DNA of 36,743 bases, taken from Amphimedon queenslandica. Lineage: Eukaryota; Porifera; Demospongiae; Haplosclerida; Niphatidae. The translations under genes were made by a program, and so were the position numbers. Of the stretch, positions 21,001 through 36,743 are shown piece by piece. The stretch spans positions 88,947 through 125,689 of the forward strand of contig NW_003546468.1 of the NCBI RefSeq assembly GCF_000090795.2. The letters run 5' to 3'. The first letter of the stretch is position 1. Each line of letters opens with the position of its first letter. Under the pieces are notes generated by a model. It was not told the DNA's origin. It saw only the letters and a list, made by a program, of their open reading frames with translations, and searched no databases.

Positions 21001-22091
21001 ACACTACAAGGCTGCATTAAATAATGATGTCTCTTTATCCTTCCTTCCCCCCCCCTATCTCTCTCTCCCCTAAGCTCTAGTAATATTATACATTCCTTGT
21101 GTTAATAGACCAGGCATGCTAAAATAATTCAGAGCCTGCACTGAACAGCTAAACAGAGCCAAATTAACATGATTGGTCGAAACCTAAACGGGATGCTCGA
21201 GAATTAAGCTTCATTAAGAAAGCTTTGACTTGCTGATTAACAATAAATACAATGGACTAATTTGAACTTCTTTATTGCATTTTTTACATGATAGTGGTAA
21301 TTATGCAGTATAATCTGTATCATGATTTGCACCCACAGTGATTACAAGTAACTATAATGCTGTATAGCAGGTAATTTTGAAGGTGGAAAATTTAGGCAAA
21401 TTGCTAGTATTTTGGTTTTAATTTGGCAAATCTGCGGCCACGTGCCATTGAGCATGCATGTAATGGTACAGAATGGTGGGGTTTAATTTGGCAAACAGCC
21501 ATTAAAATGCCAAATCAAATTTGCCGAGATTAATCCCCTCCAAAATTACCCTCTGAACAGCAGCATGTGTGTAATTCCTGTAAGTTCAGGTGCCTATTCA
21601 CTAAACGGACAGTTAGTAAACTGGCTACTAGCATGTCCATTCAACAATCAAGTGAATGACAGTTAGTGCCAATGGAATGAATGGATGATTGCAATAGTTC
21701 TCATTCACAATTTTTGCATACCGATGAAGCAAGAGTAATATGACCTCAGGTGATAGGTCCTGTCTTGGATTGAGAGCCCACCTAGCGAACGTATCTTTTG
21801 CAGTAATGCATCAGCCTAGGGAGGGAGAGAGAGGGGGGGGGTTAATGAAAGGTCACACAGCATTAAAAAAAAGGAGGAGTGAGCTACATGTGTGAGAGAT
21901 GCCAAGGGAGATGGAGGATAATAAAAGGAATATACAAAAAAAGAGTAGCTTCCAAAAGAAGTACTTATAAAAGTAAACATAGCAGGACTGCATTTAGAGT
22001 AGCCTCAGTAATTGCTTACTCTTCTGATGTCTCTGGACCTGTCTTCGCTCACTTTACTGCTCACAGATGCCGAGCATTGAAGAGAGGACAT
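15022..22091 (-). CDS. DEP-PH-glutathione peroxidase 4 fusion selenoprotein
   Basis: Eleven exons (22020-22091, 21722-21815, 19769-19930, 18756-18925, 18228-18348, 17160-17343, 16821-16965, 15522-15667, 15435-15459, 15207-15266, 15022-15066) sum to 1224 nt: 407 residues plus TAG, in frame throughout. Residues 25-109 are a DEP domain ([33 protein letters not shown]). Residues about 123-228 are a PH domain with its invariant helix Trp (W221 in FMWIRALSS). Residues 246-400 are a phospholipid-hydroperoxide glutathione peroxidase: [25 protein letters not shown]-Sec281[25 protein letters not shown]. The catalytic tetrad is Sec281, Gln316, Trp369, Asn370. The PH end and GPX start share exon 17160-17343. 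GPX4 reduces membrane lipid hydroperoxides using glutathione; DEP and PH suggest recruitment to phosphoinositide-rich membranes (inference). The usual Gly after NQF is missing. It is divergent from MNK. The first-exon start is the least certain part. Confidence 0.88.
16795..16835. repeat. Tandem duplication of an exon-intron boundary in the GPX exon
   Basis: AACCTGTTTGAACTGGTT occurs at 16795-16812 and again at 16818-16835, offset 23 bp. On the coding (minus) strand this duplicates the CAG|GTT donor after NQFKQ. The inner donor (exon end 16821) keeps frame; the outer one (exon end 16798) adds 23 nt and shifts frame. Confidence 0.8.
16926..16928 (-). other. In-frame UGA, selenocysteine codon (Sec281)
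   Basis: TGA interrupts an otherwise open and strongly conserved GPX4 exon exactly at the catalytic position ([17 protein letters not shown]). Downstream exons stay conserved and in frame to the TAG at 15022-15024, and a SECIS element follows. Reading it as a stop would remove the catalytic residue and the last third of the protein. Confidence 0.93.
16976..17046. repeat. (GA)n purine tract before a 3' splice site
   Basis: GA/GGA repeats that read as (CT)n on the coding minus strand, ending about ten bases before the acceptor of the selenocysteine exon at 16965. Similar tracts lie at 17369-17413 (before exon 17160-17343) and 19944-20036 (before exon 19769-19930). Confidence 0.85.
17760..18220. 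repeat. 180-bp-family repeat, inverted pair plus extra unit, in a GPX-gene intron
   Basis: Two units face each other around the palindrome AAAGCGTGGGCTATAGCCCA (about 17921-17940, extending to 17946), followed by a further forward unit to about 18200. Shared words are TGGCTCCAAAATCA, TTTTTATTACATTTTCTGAT, and CATATTGATGTC. The same family recurs at 28540-29470 and 35440-35815. Confidence 0.7.
18990..19197. mobile_element. TACCGTAT-class MITE, copy c
   Basis: Left end TACTGTACATTATAAGTGG, right end complement TACTGTATAAGTGGGTTTT; 208 bp, non-coding, with GGCACGTGG in the middle. It lies in the intron between the DEP and PH exons of the fusion gene. Confidence 0.6.
20320..20525. mobile_element. 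TACCGTAT-class MITE, copy d
   Basis: TACCATATAGCCAC (20320-20333) versus the complement of 20512-20525, TACCGTATAACCAC: 12 of 14 match. 206 bp with internal AACTTTCGCGAAT repeats and a central GCACACGTGC. It lies in the large intron between the two DEP exons. Confidence 0.65.
21358..21565. mobile_element. TACCGTAT-class MITE, copy e (degenerate)
   Basis: Shares its interior (AATTTGGCAAATCTGCGGCCACGTGCC and the following GAGCATGC..TAATGG) and its subterminal GGTAATTTTGAAGG with copies at 27886-28098 and 30788-31001. Ends are eroded. It lies in the first DEP intron of the fusion gene. Confidence 0.6.
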
Positions 22092-22263
22092 TATCAATAT
22101 CTAGAAGCAGGTCTGGCCTGCTTAGAAGCTACTTCTTCCTGGAACGAGCTCGCAATTATAAAGAAAGAGAACACAGGAGATTATGTAAAAGCAAAACAGG
22201 CGTGGTCAGAGCTCTTGTGGGCGGAGTTAGTTCAGAAATTCAGAGGAGGAGCTGCTAATGATC
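22092..22263. promoter_or_regulatory. Divergent promoter between DEP-PH-GPX4 and MNK
   Basis: About 172 bp separates the minus-strand start codon (22089-22091) from the plus-strand MNK start codon (22264-22266). It includes two GGAGTTAG/GGCGTGGTC-type GC-richer segments near 22199-22230. No TATA box. Both genes probably share control elements here (inference from spacing only). Confidence 0.55.
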
Positions 22264-29664
<7,401 letters not shown>

Positions 29665-29905
29665 AAATACAATTAATGACACAAACACCTACCACATCAC
29701 ACGTGCATACACTTTCCCACTACATGTACATGTACACTTCTCTGATACCCAATCACTCATAGAAAGACATTGATTTTACTGATTGGAATGACTGCTGGCA
29801 CAGTCAAGCCGATACAGAAATGACTATTATTTTTTTCACCAATCCTTTTCTAAACTATTTGTTATTGTAACCGACTAATTCCTGTCTCTAAAAATTGTAA
29901 AAGTC

Positions 29906-29906
<1 letters not shown>

Positions 29907-29958
<52 letters not shown>
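29907..29958. repeat. (AAT)n microsatellite between convergent genes
   Basis: About 17 AAT units between the 3' ends of MNK and the ANKIB1-type gene. Confidence 0.9.
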
Positions 29959-29963
<5 letters not shown>

Positions 29964-29990
29964 ATTATAAAAATGGTATAAAATTTCTAG

Positions 29991-32589
29991 TTAGTCCCAG
30001 TAATATTCATCATCAGACTCGTATAAAATCTCCAGCTCACGAGGAAGATCAGGAGCACGAGGGATACCAGGAACAATGATAATGGGTGAATCAGGGGTAG
30101 GAGGTGAAGACGAATACCACGAATCAGTATCAGTGTCGGTATCAGTATCAGTGTGATCCGAAATCAGGCCGTCGTCTTCCGGGTCTTCGAATTCCGGGAC
30201 GCTCAATTTTTGCGTGTTAAACCCTCGAGCTTTTTCAATGAAAACCCTCCGAGCAAGTCGACTCTCGATAGTACCCAGTACTATCTTATCCTTTGGCGTG
30301 CAGAGGTGTGGCCTTGCAATCATTTCAGCTAGTCCTTCTGTGCTCTTCTCCAGAGGAGCAATCAACTTGAGGAGCTCATCTCTTCTCTTCTCTCCATCAG
30401 TGTAATAACTAAGGGCGTATGAAGCTCTAAGAACCAAACGGGACTTTAACAATTCACGTATAGCATCTTTAGCAAACTGTCCCTCTTTGTCTTGGTCTTC
30501 TAGTCGAGTGACGGCCGCTGCTTGAGCTGATGCCATTAGCGACTGGACTTTCTCTGATAGATTCGAGAGCATCTTCTCTTCAAACTCTAGGCTCTGGCAG
30601 TGGTTGGAGTAGCGGTTGTAAGCATGTTTGAAGTACTGGGCATTCTTTTTGTTTGACTCCAATTCAGCGTGCTGCTTCATGGCTTCAAGGTGCTCCTTGG
30701 CCCTTTTGAGTGCCTGGAATCTAAATGTAAAGAGCAATCATTAATTAAATAACATACATGGGATTATTACTAATACATACAAAGCGATACCATATTATAG
30801 CTGGAAATTTTGGAGGGAGTAAAATTTGACGACTTGCAAAATTTTGGGTGATTGGCTGATTTTAATTTGGTGGATTTGTGGCCACGTGCCGTGGAGCATG
30901 CGTATAATGGCTCAAAATAGCAGATTTTTATTTTAGTGAATTGCTATCAAAACACCAATTCGCCAAATTTAATTCCCTCCAAAATTACTCGCTATACAGT
31001 ACTTATTATAAAAACACATTCTACAGGCAGCAAGCCAACTAACACTAATTGGTATGATAGCACTTAACAAGTTAGTATTTATATTAAGAGCAAAAGCAAC
31101 TGCTAAAAAACTAATGAAACTAAAAGCTAATTACTATAAATGTAGGAAGATACAACACTGTCAAAATGATAACAAAAAGACAGTCCCAAGAGTGATTTAG
31201 GCCCATAGGGCAAGCAATAGTCAATAACATTAATAAAGACTAATACAATAATATCCTTTACCTGTTGCAAGTATAATATCCCCCAGTCCTGCTACTGTGA
31301 ATGGCCCAACGGCCAAGACAAGCCCAACAAAAGTCATGATTGCATTTTGAGCAAGTCATGTGGTTACAACCATCACTCCTCTGTATGGGTATCTTGCACT
31401 TTGGACAGGGTTTGCTGTTCTTAGCAACCCAAGCCTCACTCGTCGCTCTCTCACTCAGCGAAGCAGCAGTAGCTTTAGATATATCCCTGTCCGCTAGACT
31501 AGCTATCTTGCTCTTCCACGCTTTCCAACTATCACAATTGCAAGGATCGTGAGCCTCTTCAGAACAAGACCAGCAGAAGAAGTGGCCAGCACCACAGTCG
31601 ACGTTACGCTGTTGTACACCGGCCGAGGACTGGGCACTGGACTCACTTGAGTCTGAGACTGCTCTAGCAGCTCCACCTCCTGCCCCTCCCCCGTCTTTGG
31701 ACAATTTTAAATGTACGGCTCTCTCACAGCCTGGGTGGGGGCACCAGCGAGTGTTGGGGTTACCCTCAATAAAGGACCCGAGATCAAAGTGGGCAAACTT
31801 GGCGCTCATTTCCGATGGAAGGAGCCTCAACACCAGTTCCTGATTAACGAGCTCCTCGCATCCAAAACCAGGACACGGTATGTTAGTGACTTTACCGTCT
31901 TTCACTTTGGAGCTAAAATACTCCATCCAACATAACTTACAAAAGGAGTGAGTGCAGTCTGGATTAGAAAGCAGCTCTATCGACGGGTCACCACAAATCT
32001 CGCATATGTGCTCTTCTCGTGACGTTTGCTTCATTACTACCACTTCAACTGCTAAACTCGTTTGACGAGCCATGGGTAGTTTGACTTTTGCTACGGAGCA
32101 TGTGTTCATGGGGTCGAGGAGCCAAGAATCCACAACGAGGACTTGGGACCAACCGAAATGTTCTAGAAGTCTCTGAGCAGAGAGGACCGGGATGTCTAAG
32201 ATGGCAGCTGTGCCTTGGATAAGATCAGTTTTAATTACCTGAGGGAGTGAAAGATGTGTGGAGAGAGAGAATGAATGTGAAAGAGTAATAGGAGAGAGAG
32301 GGAGAGAGAAGAGATAAGATTTATGAGAAAGAAACAAAGGTAAGTATTATATACATGTACATATAGTGTGATTAAAAGAAATCTTAAAAGGGAAAAATGG
32401 AGAAAAACAAGCAACTAGTCCAAGAAGAGAAGGAAACTGAAATATTTATACTAGAAAACATATTTAGCCACAGCAAACTCAATGCCAAGTAAAACAAATA
32501 AATCAAATTATGGCAGCCTATAACATATCATCATCTAATGTTTCATCTATAAGGGATTGATTCAAATTACATTTTAGTACGCTGAATTC

Positions 32590-32629
<40 letters not shown>

Positions 32630-32662
32630 TGATGATGTCCTTTTTGTTTGTTTTTTCTCTTT

Positions 32663-32693
<31 letters not shown>

Positions 32694-33454
32694 TAATAAT
32701 AATAATAATAATAATATCAATAATCAATTCCTTCATACTTACATATATTTAATTATAATAATTCAATTCTTACCTGTAACTCATCTCTTTCCACCCCCTG
32801 ATAAGACTCTAGTCTAAGGGTCTCTGGTTTCTGAACAACGAGCGATGATTCCGGAGTAACCGTAAACACCATCTTTGGCTCAATAAGCTTCACAATCTCT
32901 CGATGACCACCACTATCAGCGACAGCAAACGGGGTCTGCCCTGCAACATTAGTAATATGAACAACAGCACCGTGATTGAGGAGGACCTGGGAAGTAAGGA
33001 CAAGCCCAGAACCTGCAGCAAGGTGTAGCGGAGTATTGAGAGCTTTGTCTTGACGACTGAGGTTGAGGAGTTGAGGGCTCAGTGAGAGGTCGGGGCAGAT
33101 TTTTTCAGGCGAGAGGCAAATGTTAATGACAAATAAAAGCATCTCTGATCTTGTTTGGTCTACTATGGAGTCCGTGCCGTTTGAGGAGCGGCAGATATGG
33201 TGCACTACTGTCTGTCCGCGGCTGTCGACTAGGTCGGCTTTACCGCCATTCTTCATAAAGAGTTTCAGCAGCTCGAAAAAGCCTCTTTTAGCTGCTAAGT
33301 GAAGCGGTGAGACAGCTCTGTGGAAGCGCCCGTAGGGTTTGTTAGGATCTAGGGATTGTAATTCCTCGGATGATTTGTAGAGTTCAACAGCTTTCCGTTC
33401 ATTGGACTCCTTAATGGCTTGAAAGAACAGTCTTGAGTGAGTTGTGCCTCCCAT
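29991..33454 (-). CDS. ANKIB1: Ankyrin-repeat RBR E3 ubiquitin ligase, ANKIB1 type
   Basis: Three exons: 32774-33454, 31262-32238, 29991-30720; 795 residues. N-terminus MGGTTHSRLFFQAIKE, then ankyrin repeats (SPLHLAAKRGFFELLKLF; NTPLHLAAGSGLVLTSQVLL; GQTPFAVADSGGHREIV). A linker leads to the RING-IBR-RING module: RING1 from C306 (CEICGD...CTHSFCKLCW), IBR (WCPHPGCERAV..GHFFCWSC..HDPCNC), RING2 from C505 (CPKCKIPIQRSDGCNHMTC) with C518 as the predicted catalytic cysteine that takes ubiquitin as a thioester. The Ariadne-like C-terminus (KRAKEHLEAMKQHAELE, coiled-coil) follows and ends in an acidic tail with a TDTDTDTD run and DESDDEYYWD-like end. Shorter than human ANKIB1 (about 1090 residues), so C-terminal extensions are lacking. 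A Gly/Ala/Ser-rich insertion sits inside the IBR. Substrates cannot be inferred. Confidence 0.93.
30788..31001. mobile_element. TACCGTAT-class MITE, copy g
   Basis: Ends TACCATATTATAGCTGG and the complement of CGCTATACAGTA; interior GGTGGATTTGTGGCCACGTGCC and GAGCATGCGTATAATGGC as in copies e and f. 214 bp, in the second intron of the ANKIB1-type gene. Confidence 0.75.
32590..32715. repeat. (AAT)n microsatellites in ANKIB1-type intron 1
   Basis: Two AAT tracts (about 32590-32628 and 32662-32715) separated by ATG repeats and a short T-rich spacer. Confidence 0.9.
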
Positions 33455-33471
33455 GATAATCTTCTAACATA

Positions 33472-33780
33472 GAAAGGAAGTAATCAGAGAAAAAGGTGGG
33501 GCTTTGTTGTGATAATTGCCCACGTGGTGGCACGTGGGTGAAAATGATGGAATGAGAAGGCAAGAAAATGAGATGTTAAAATAGTGAGTGACTTATTTAA
33601 AACTTAAATACATGATCTATTAATATTAAATACCTACTAATTGTCTCTTCCACTCCCACAAATTGTTGTGGCTGATGCATATTGATGTCCTTACGCCATG
33701 TAATTGATAACAGATGAATTTTTTGTTATAAAAATATTAAATGAAAATTGACAGAGTACAATAACGAATAGACTTCTTAC
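33472..33780. repeat. Segmental duplication, left copy (3' flank of orphan membrane gene)
   Basis: About 300 bp with a close match at 36366-36645, offset 2894 bp at the start. Shared words: GAAAGGAAGTAATCAGAG, AATAGTGAGTGACTTATTTA, ACATGATCTATTAATATT. Starts only 18 bp upstream of the ANKIB1-type start codon, so the duplication breakpoint lies in that gene's 5' flank. A small piece of the 180-bp family (GCTGATGCATATTGATGTCC, 33671-33690) is present in this copy. Confidence 0.85.
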
Positions 33781-33781
33781 G

Positions 33782-33787
33782 AAAATA

Positions 33788-33841
<54 letters not shown>

Positions 33842-34015
33842 TAATAATAAAATAATAATTCCATTTTTGTAGTATGGATTCCTCCCCCTTTATACCAATA
33901 ATTTCATCTCTCTCTTCTAATTCTTTTTGGTCTTATTATAATAATAAATAATAATAATTAAAAAAAATAATAATAATAATAATAATAATAAGAAGAAGAA
34001 TAATAAGAATAAGCA
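33782..34015. repeat. (AAT)n microsatellite cluster
   Basis: Long AAT tracts (33782-33860 and 33940-34015) between the ANKIB1-type start and the orphan membrane gene stop. Absent from the matching place in the right copy (about 36640-36660), so it expanded or inserted after duplication. Confidence 0.85.
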
Positions 34016-34037
34016 AAGAGCCGATTATTCAAATCTT

Positions 34038-35093
34038 TTAAAATTCAGTTTGAGCATTTCTTTCCTCTTTTTTATTTTGTATTAGTGCATCAAATACATT
34101 TGTAGCAATTTCTCTTGTTTTGTCCTTCCCAATATAATTAGCAGCCTCATTAGCCAGCCCTCTCTTATACTCCAGCTCTATCATTTCTTTCAATATATCA
34201 ATCCTTATTTGACAGCCACTTTCACCTCCTTCTGTATATTCTTGTATTGCTCCATCGGTTTCTATTGCTATTCTCTTGTCTTTTGGTTCCTTTGGCTTCT
34301 TTCTCTTTTTCATTGTTTCTCTGCAATACTCATCAAGACTCTTTGGCTCTTTTTTGATTGGAATGCAAAACATTATCATGGAGGAGAGGAGAATAAAAAT
34401 GATGAGGAAATTCTTCGGATCGACTAAATAAAATAGCCATGTCACGCCATAAAGTGCAACTATAGATAGCCCAATATAAAGCATTATGCTACAAACTGGA
34501 ATGAAACCCATTAAAAAGCAGCTGTAGTATATTCTACATTTTCTTGGTTTCTTTGGAGTAATCTTTACGCATTTCTTAAGTCTATGACCCAAATTAAGTA
34601 TGACCCATATTTCAAATGAGACTATGATCCATGCAATGGCTAGTGTCCCTGTAGCCTTACCCAAAGCATCTCCTAAATTGATGTTCCATTTAAAGCACTC
34701 TATGTCTTCATCGAGGACTGCTGCTTCACTTAGATTCAAGTCAATATATGTATTGTTTATATAATAGAAGCAGTCTGCATCGTCATATGGGCTGTGCCTA
34801 CCAAATGTGTGCTCAGTAAAAACTGAACCAAATAGCCCCATAGTGATGAAGACCACTGGAAGCATTATAGACCAGAACAATATGCGTATGTCATACTTTG
34901 TTAGTATGAAGCCAAATACCACGGTATTGTCATCATTTTCCGATATATAAGGGAACATGATTCGGACCAGCTTACCTGGATTAAGAATACAAGAGCCTGC
35001 AACCCCTACAGCAACTGTTGCAATGATTCCTAGAAGAAGTGGTAGAATATATTCAACTATGAAATAAGTATAGTAAGAAGTCATTCTCCTCAC
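34038..35093 (-). CDS. Orphan multi-pass membrane protein
   Basis: A single uninterrupted 351-codon frame. Hydrophobic segments near residues 9-35, 71-93, 147-169, and two or three between 188 and 246 suggest five or six membrane passes. The region between the second and third segments has N-glycosylation sequons (NNT, NLS) and spaced cysteines, consistent with an extracellular loop. After the last segment comes a basic, lysine-rich stretch (MKKRKKPKEPKDKR) and a polar helical tail ending in NAQTEF, probably cytoplasmic. No family was recognised. ATG codons at 35091-35093 and three codons later are both plausible starts. A tandem copy begins at the right edge. Intronless structure contrasts with all other genes here. 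Confidence 0.75.
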   Translation of the reverse strand: MRRMTSYYTYFIVEYILPLLLGIIATVAVGVAGSCILNPGKLVRIMFPYISENDDNTVVFGFILTKYDIRILFWSIMLPVVFITMGLFGSVFTEHTFGRHSPYDDADCFYYINNTYIDLNLSEAAVLDEDIECFKWNINLGDALGKATGTLAIAWIIVSFEIWVILNLGHRLKKCVKITPKKPRKCRIYYSCFLMGFIPVCSIMLYIGLSIVALYGVTWLFYLVDPKNFLIIFILLSSMIMFCIPIKKEPKSLDEYCRETMKKRKKPKEPKDKRIAIETDGAIQEYTEGGESGCQIRIDILKEMIELEYKRGLANEAANYIGKDKTREIATNVFDALIQNKKEERNAQTEF

Positions 35094-35125
35094 TGCTTTC
35101 TCTCTCCCTTCTCCTAGCTATTGGA

Positions 35126-35178
35126 GAGCAATGCGAGGTATTGGGTACTTATATAGTATCTGATACCTTGCATTACTC
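35126..35178. repeat. Inverted repeat upstream of the orphan membrane gene
   Basis: GAGCAATGCGAGGTAT (35126-35141) pairs with ATACCTTGCATTACTC (35163-35178) with two mismatches; the loop contains TACTTATATAGTA, a possible TATA box for the minus-strand gene that starts at 35093. Function unknown. Confidence 0.45.
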
Positions 35179-35439
35179 TCATAATTACTGCATCCTGTTT
35201 ATCAGTAATAATATTATACTACATTGTTCCAAGGCCATTTGTCATATTCCACACACTCCTTGTATAAATTATAATTTCACATTAAAGTTATATTTGTTCG
35301 CATTAGTGATGCGTATCATTGGTATGCTTCCACTTGTTGTAGGGGAATTTGGCTATGCCAACTGTGTGTTTGGGTACAATTTTTTGACTAGTATATCTAA
35401 TCAAGACAGCATAAGAGCATCAATATGTATTCAAAAAAA

Positions 35440-35815
35440 TGTAAATTAAAATTGAGGGTGGTTTTGGAGCCATTTTTTAGAAAAGCATGGGCTATAACAC
35501 AGTATACACAATTTGGCATATTTAAGAAAATGATCGTATATAACTTGACAAGTTTTAGTCAGAATCAGCTCAAAATTTCTACATAGCATAAAGATATCAA
35601 TTATGTATCAGAAAGTGTAATGAAAAATTGAAGGTAATTTGGAGCCATTTTCGGAAAAAAGCATGGGCTATATATAGTACAGGGTATTTTTCAGAATTTG
35701 GTATATTTTTTAAAATGGTCATAACTCAAAAAGTTTTAGTCTAAATCACCTCAAACTTCTACATTGTATTGAGGCATCAATATGTATCAGAAAATGTAAT
35801 AATTTCCTCCTAGTC
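35440..35815 (-). repeat. 180-bp-family repeat, two units
   Basis: Two reverse-oriented units with TGGAGCCATTTTT, AAGCATGGGCTATA and ATCAATATGTATCAGAAAATGTAAT words, related to the arrays at 17760-18220 and 28540-29470 but more diverged. Confidence 0.65.
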
Positions 35816-35829
35816 ATTTTTGACAAAAT

Positions 35830-36365
35830 ATCCTAGGTCTACTTGTTCAAAAATTAAGACTTTCAAAAGATTAGGACTTTCAGCTTGTAAAGCTGTCCAT
35901 TATGCTGCTTTGTATATTTTATTTTATAAAACTTTTTCTGTCAAAACCACAGGGATACATCACATTTGTAGCATAGGCGGTGCCTTTGATATGCCCACTC
36001 ACTATTATACAAATCAGTTTGTTTTTTCTTTTTCCTTTTCTCCCAAAAAAATTGTGAATAATCAAAATTTGACTCAAATGTTTTTAAGGTCATCAAATTA
36101 AAAAAACAGTAGCAATAGCTGTTCTAAAATTTGGATGAATACTAATTTCCATTTTATTTATCAAATCCTATTACTTAACCAACACTATTCTATAAATTAA
36201 TGAGGACATCATAAGCAGTGAACAGGAAGATCAAAAGGTATTTGAGATATTTATTGTCATTGAAACTATGTGAATGTTACAGTACACACATTGCAGTTAG
36301 TTTTATCTATATCTGTAAGCATTGTAAGCATTGTTTAACTTGCATTACATTTTTTTCAATATTTT
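35830..36365. other. Intergenic, nothing recognised
   Basis: AT-rich sequence between the 180-bp-family repeats and the right copy of the segmental duplication. The plus-strand open frame at 35820-36101 is of low complexity and resembles no family known to me. Confidence 0.5.
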
Positions 36366-36645
36366 GAAAGGAAGTAATCAGAGAAAAAGGTGTGGCTTTC
36401 TTATGATCATTGTTCATGGTAGCATGTGGGTGAAAATGAGGGAATGAGATATTAAAATAGTGAGTGACTTATTTAAAACTTAAGTACATGATCTATTAAT
36501 ATTTAATACCTACTAATTGCCTCTTCCAATTCCACAAATTCTTGTGGCTGATACATGTAACTGATACTTAAATGGCATTTAATTTTTTTGTTACAAAAAT
36601 ATTAAATGAAAACTGACACAGTGCAATAACAAATAGACTTCTTTT
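36366..36645. repeat. Segmental duplication, right copy
   Basis: Counterpart of 33472-33780, followed directly by the 3' end of the second orphan membrane gene. It lacks the AAT microsatellites and the fragment of the 180-bp family. Confidence 0.85.
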
Positions 36646-36673
36646 GAAACAAAGAGCAAATTATTTAGAAGTT

Positions 36674-36743
36674 TTAAAATTCAGTTTGAACATTTCTTTC
36701 CTCTTTTTTATTTTGTATTAGTGCATCAAATACATTGTAGCAA
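36674..36743 (-). pseudogene. 3' end of a tandem copy of the orphan membrane gene (partial)
   Basis: The last 70 bases match the end of the 34038-35093 gene (DALIQNKKEERN..QTEF and stop). Relative to that gene one A is missing in the ACAAATG run (here ACAATG), which would shift the frame near the C-terminus. The rest lies outside the window, so whether it is a pseudogene is open. Confidence 0.6.

Noticed and set aside
31258..32337. Extending the RBR exon to the upstream Met of its open frame
   Set aside because: The first 33 residues translate an intronic CT-rich tract; the CAG acceptor at 32239-32240 and frame continuity with the ankyrin exon place the exon start at 32238.

Overview
The window reads as AT-rich genomic DNA from a compact-genome early animal, most likely a demosponge such as Amphimedon. 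This is inferred from animal-only gene families, very short GT-AG introns (several of 43-60 nt), closely packed genes on both strands, and many MITE-type repeats. No bacterial-style operons, tRNA, rRNA or CRISPR arrays were seen. Gene models were built by hand from splice sites and frame continuity.

Layout, left to right. 1-1962 (-): 5' part of a two-pass membrane receptor with a ZU5 domain, carrying a frameshift. 2015-5288: repeats and nested transposon-like elements. 6265-7034 (+): C-terminal third of a gamma-butyrobetaine/trimethyllysine dioxygenase. 7338-11634 (-): intact paralogue of the first gene (two TM segments, ZU5, two death-fold domains); its intron holds a dead hAT transposon that the first gene's intron lacks. 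11870-13031 (-) and 13206-14452 (+): head-to-head Mpv17-family genes. 14851-22091 (-): an 11-exon gene encoding DEP + PH + glutathione peroxidase 4 in one 407-residue frame, with an in-frame UGA (selenocysteine) at the active site and a well-formed SECIS element in the 3' UTR. 22264-29664 (+): MAP-kinase-interacting kinase (MNK) in 14 exons, divergent from the DEP-PH-GPX4 gene across about 172 bp. 29991-33454 (-): ANKIB1-type RBR E3 ligase. 34038-35093 (-): orphan multi-pass membrane protein, whose tandem copy begins at the right edge.

The most novel item is the DEP-PH-GPX4 selenoprotein. The PH-to-GPX junction lies inside one exon, so it cannot be explained by joining two neighbouring genes. 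A reasonable inference is a phospholipid-hydroperoxide reductase tethered to signalling membranes. Second in interest are the tandem ZU5/death-domain receptors, which give a natural filled-site/empty-site pair for the hAT insertion. Third is the repeat landscape: a set of TACCGTAT-ended MITEs with central CACGTG-like motifs, and a roughly 180-bp repeat family found as tandem and inverted copies.
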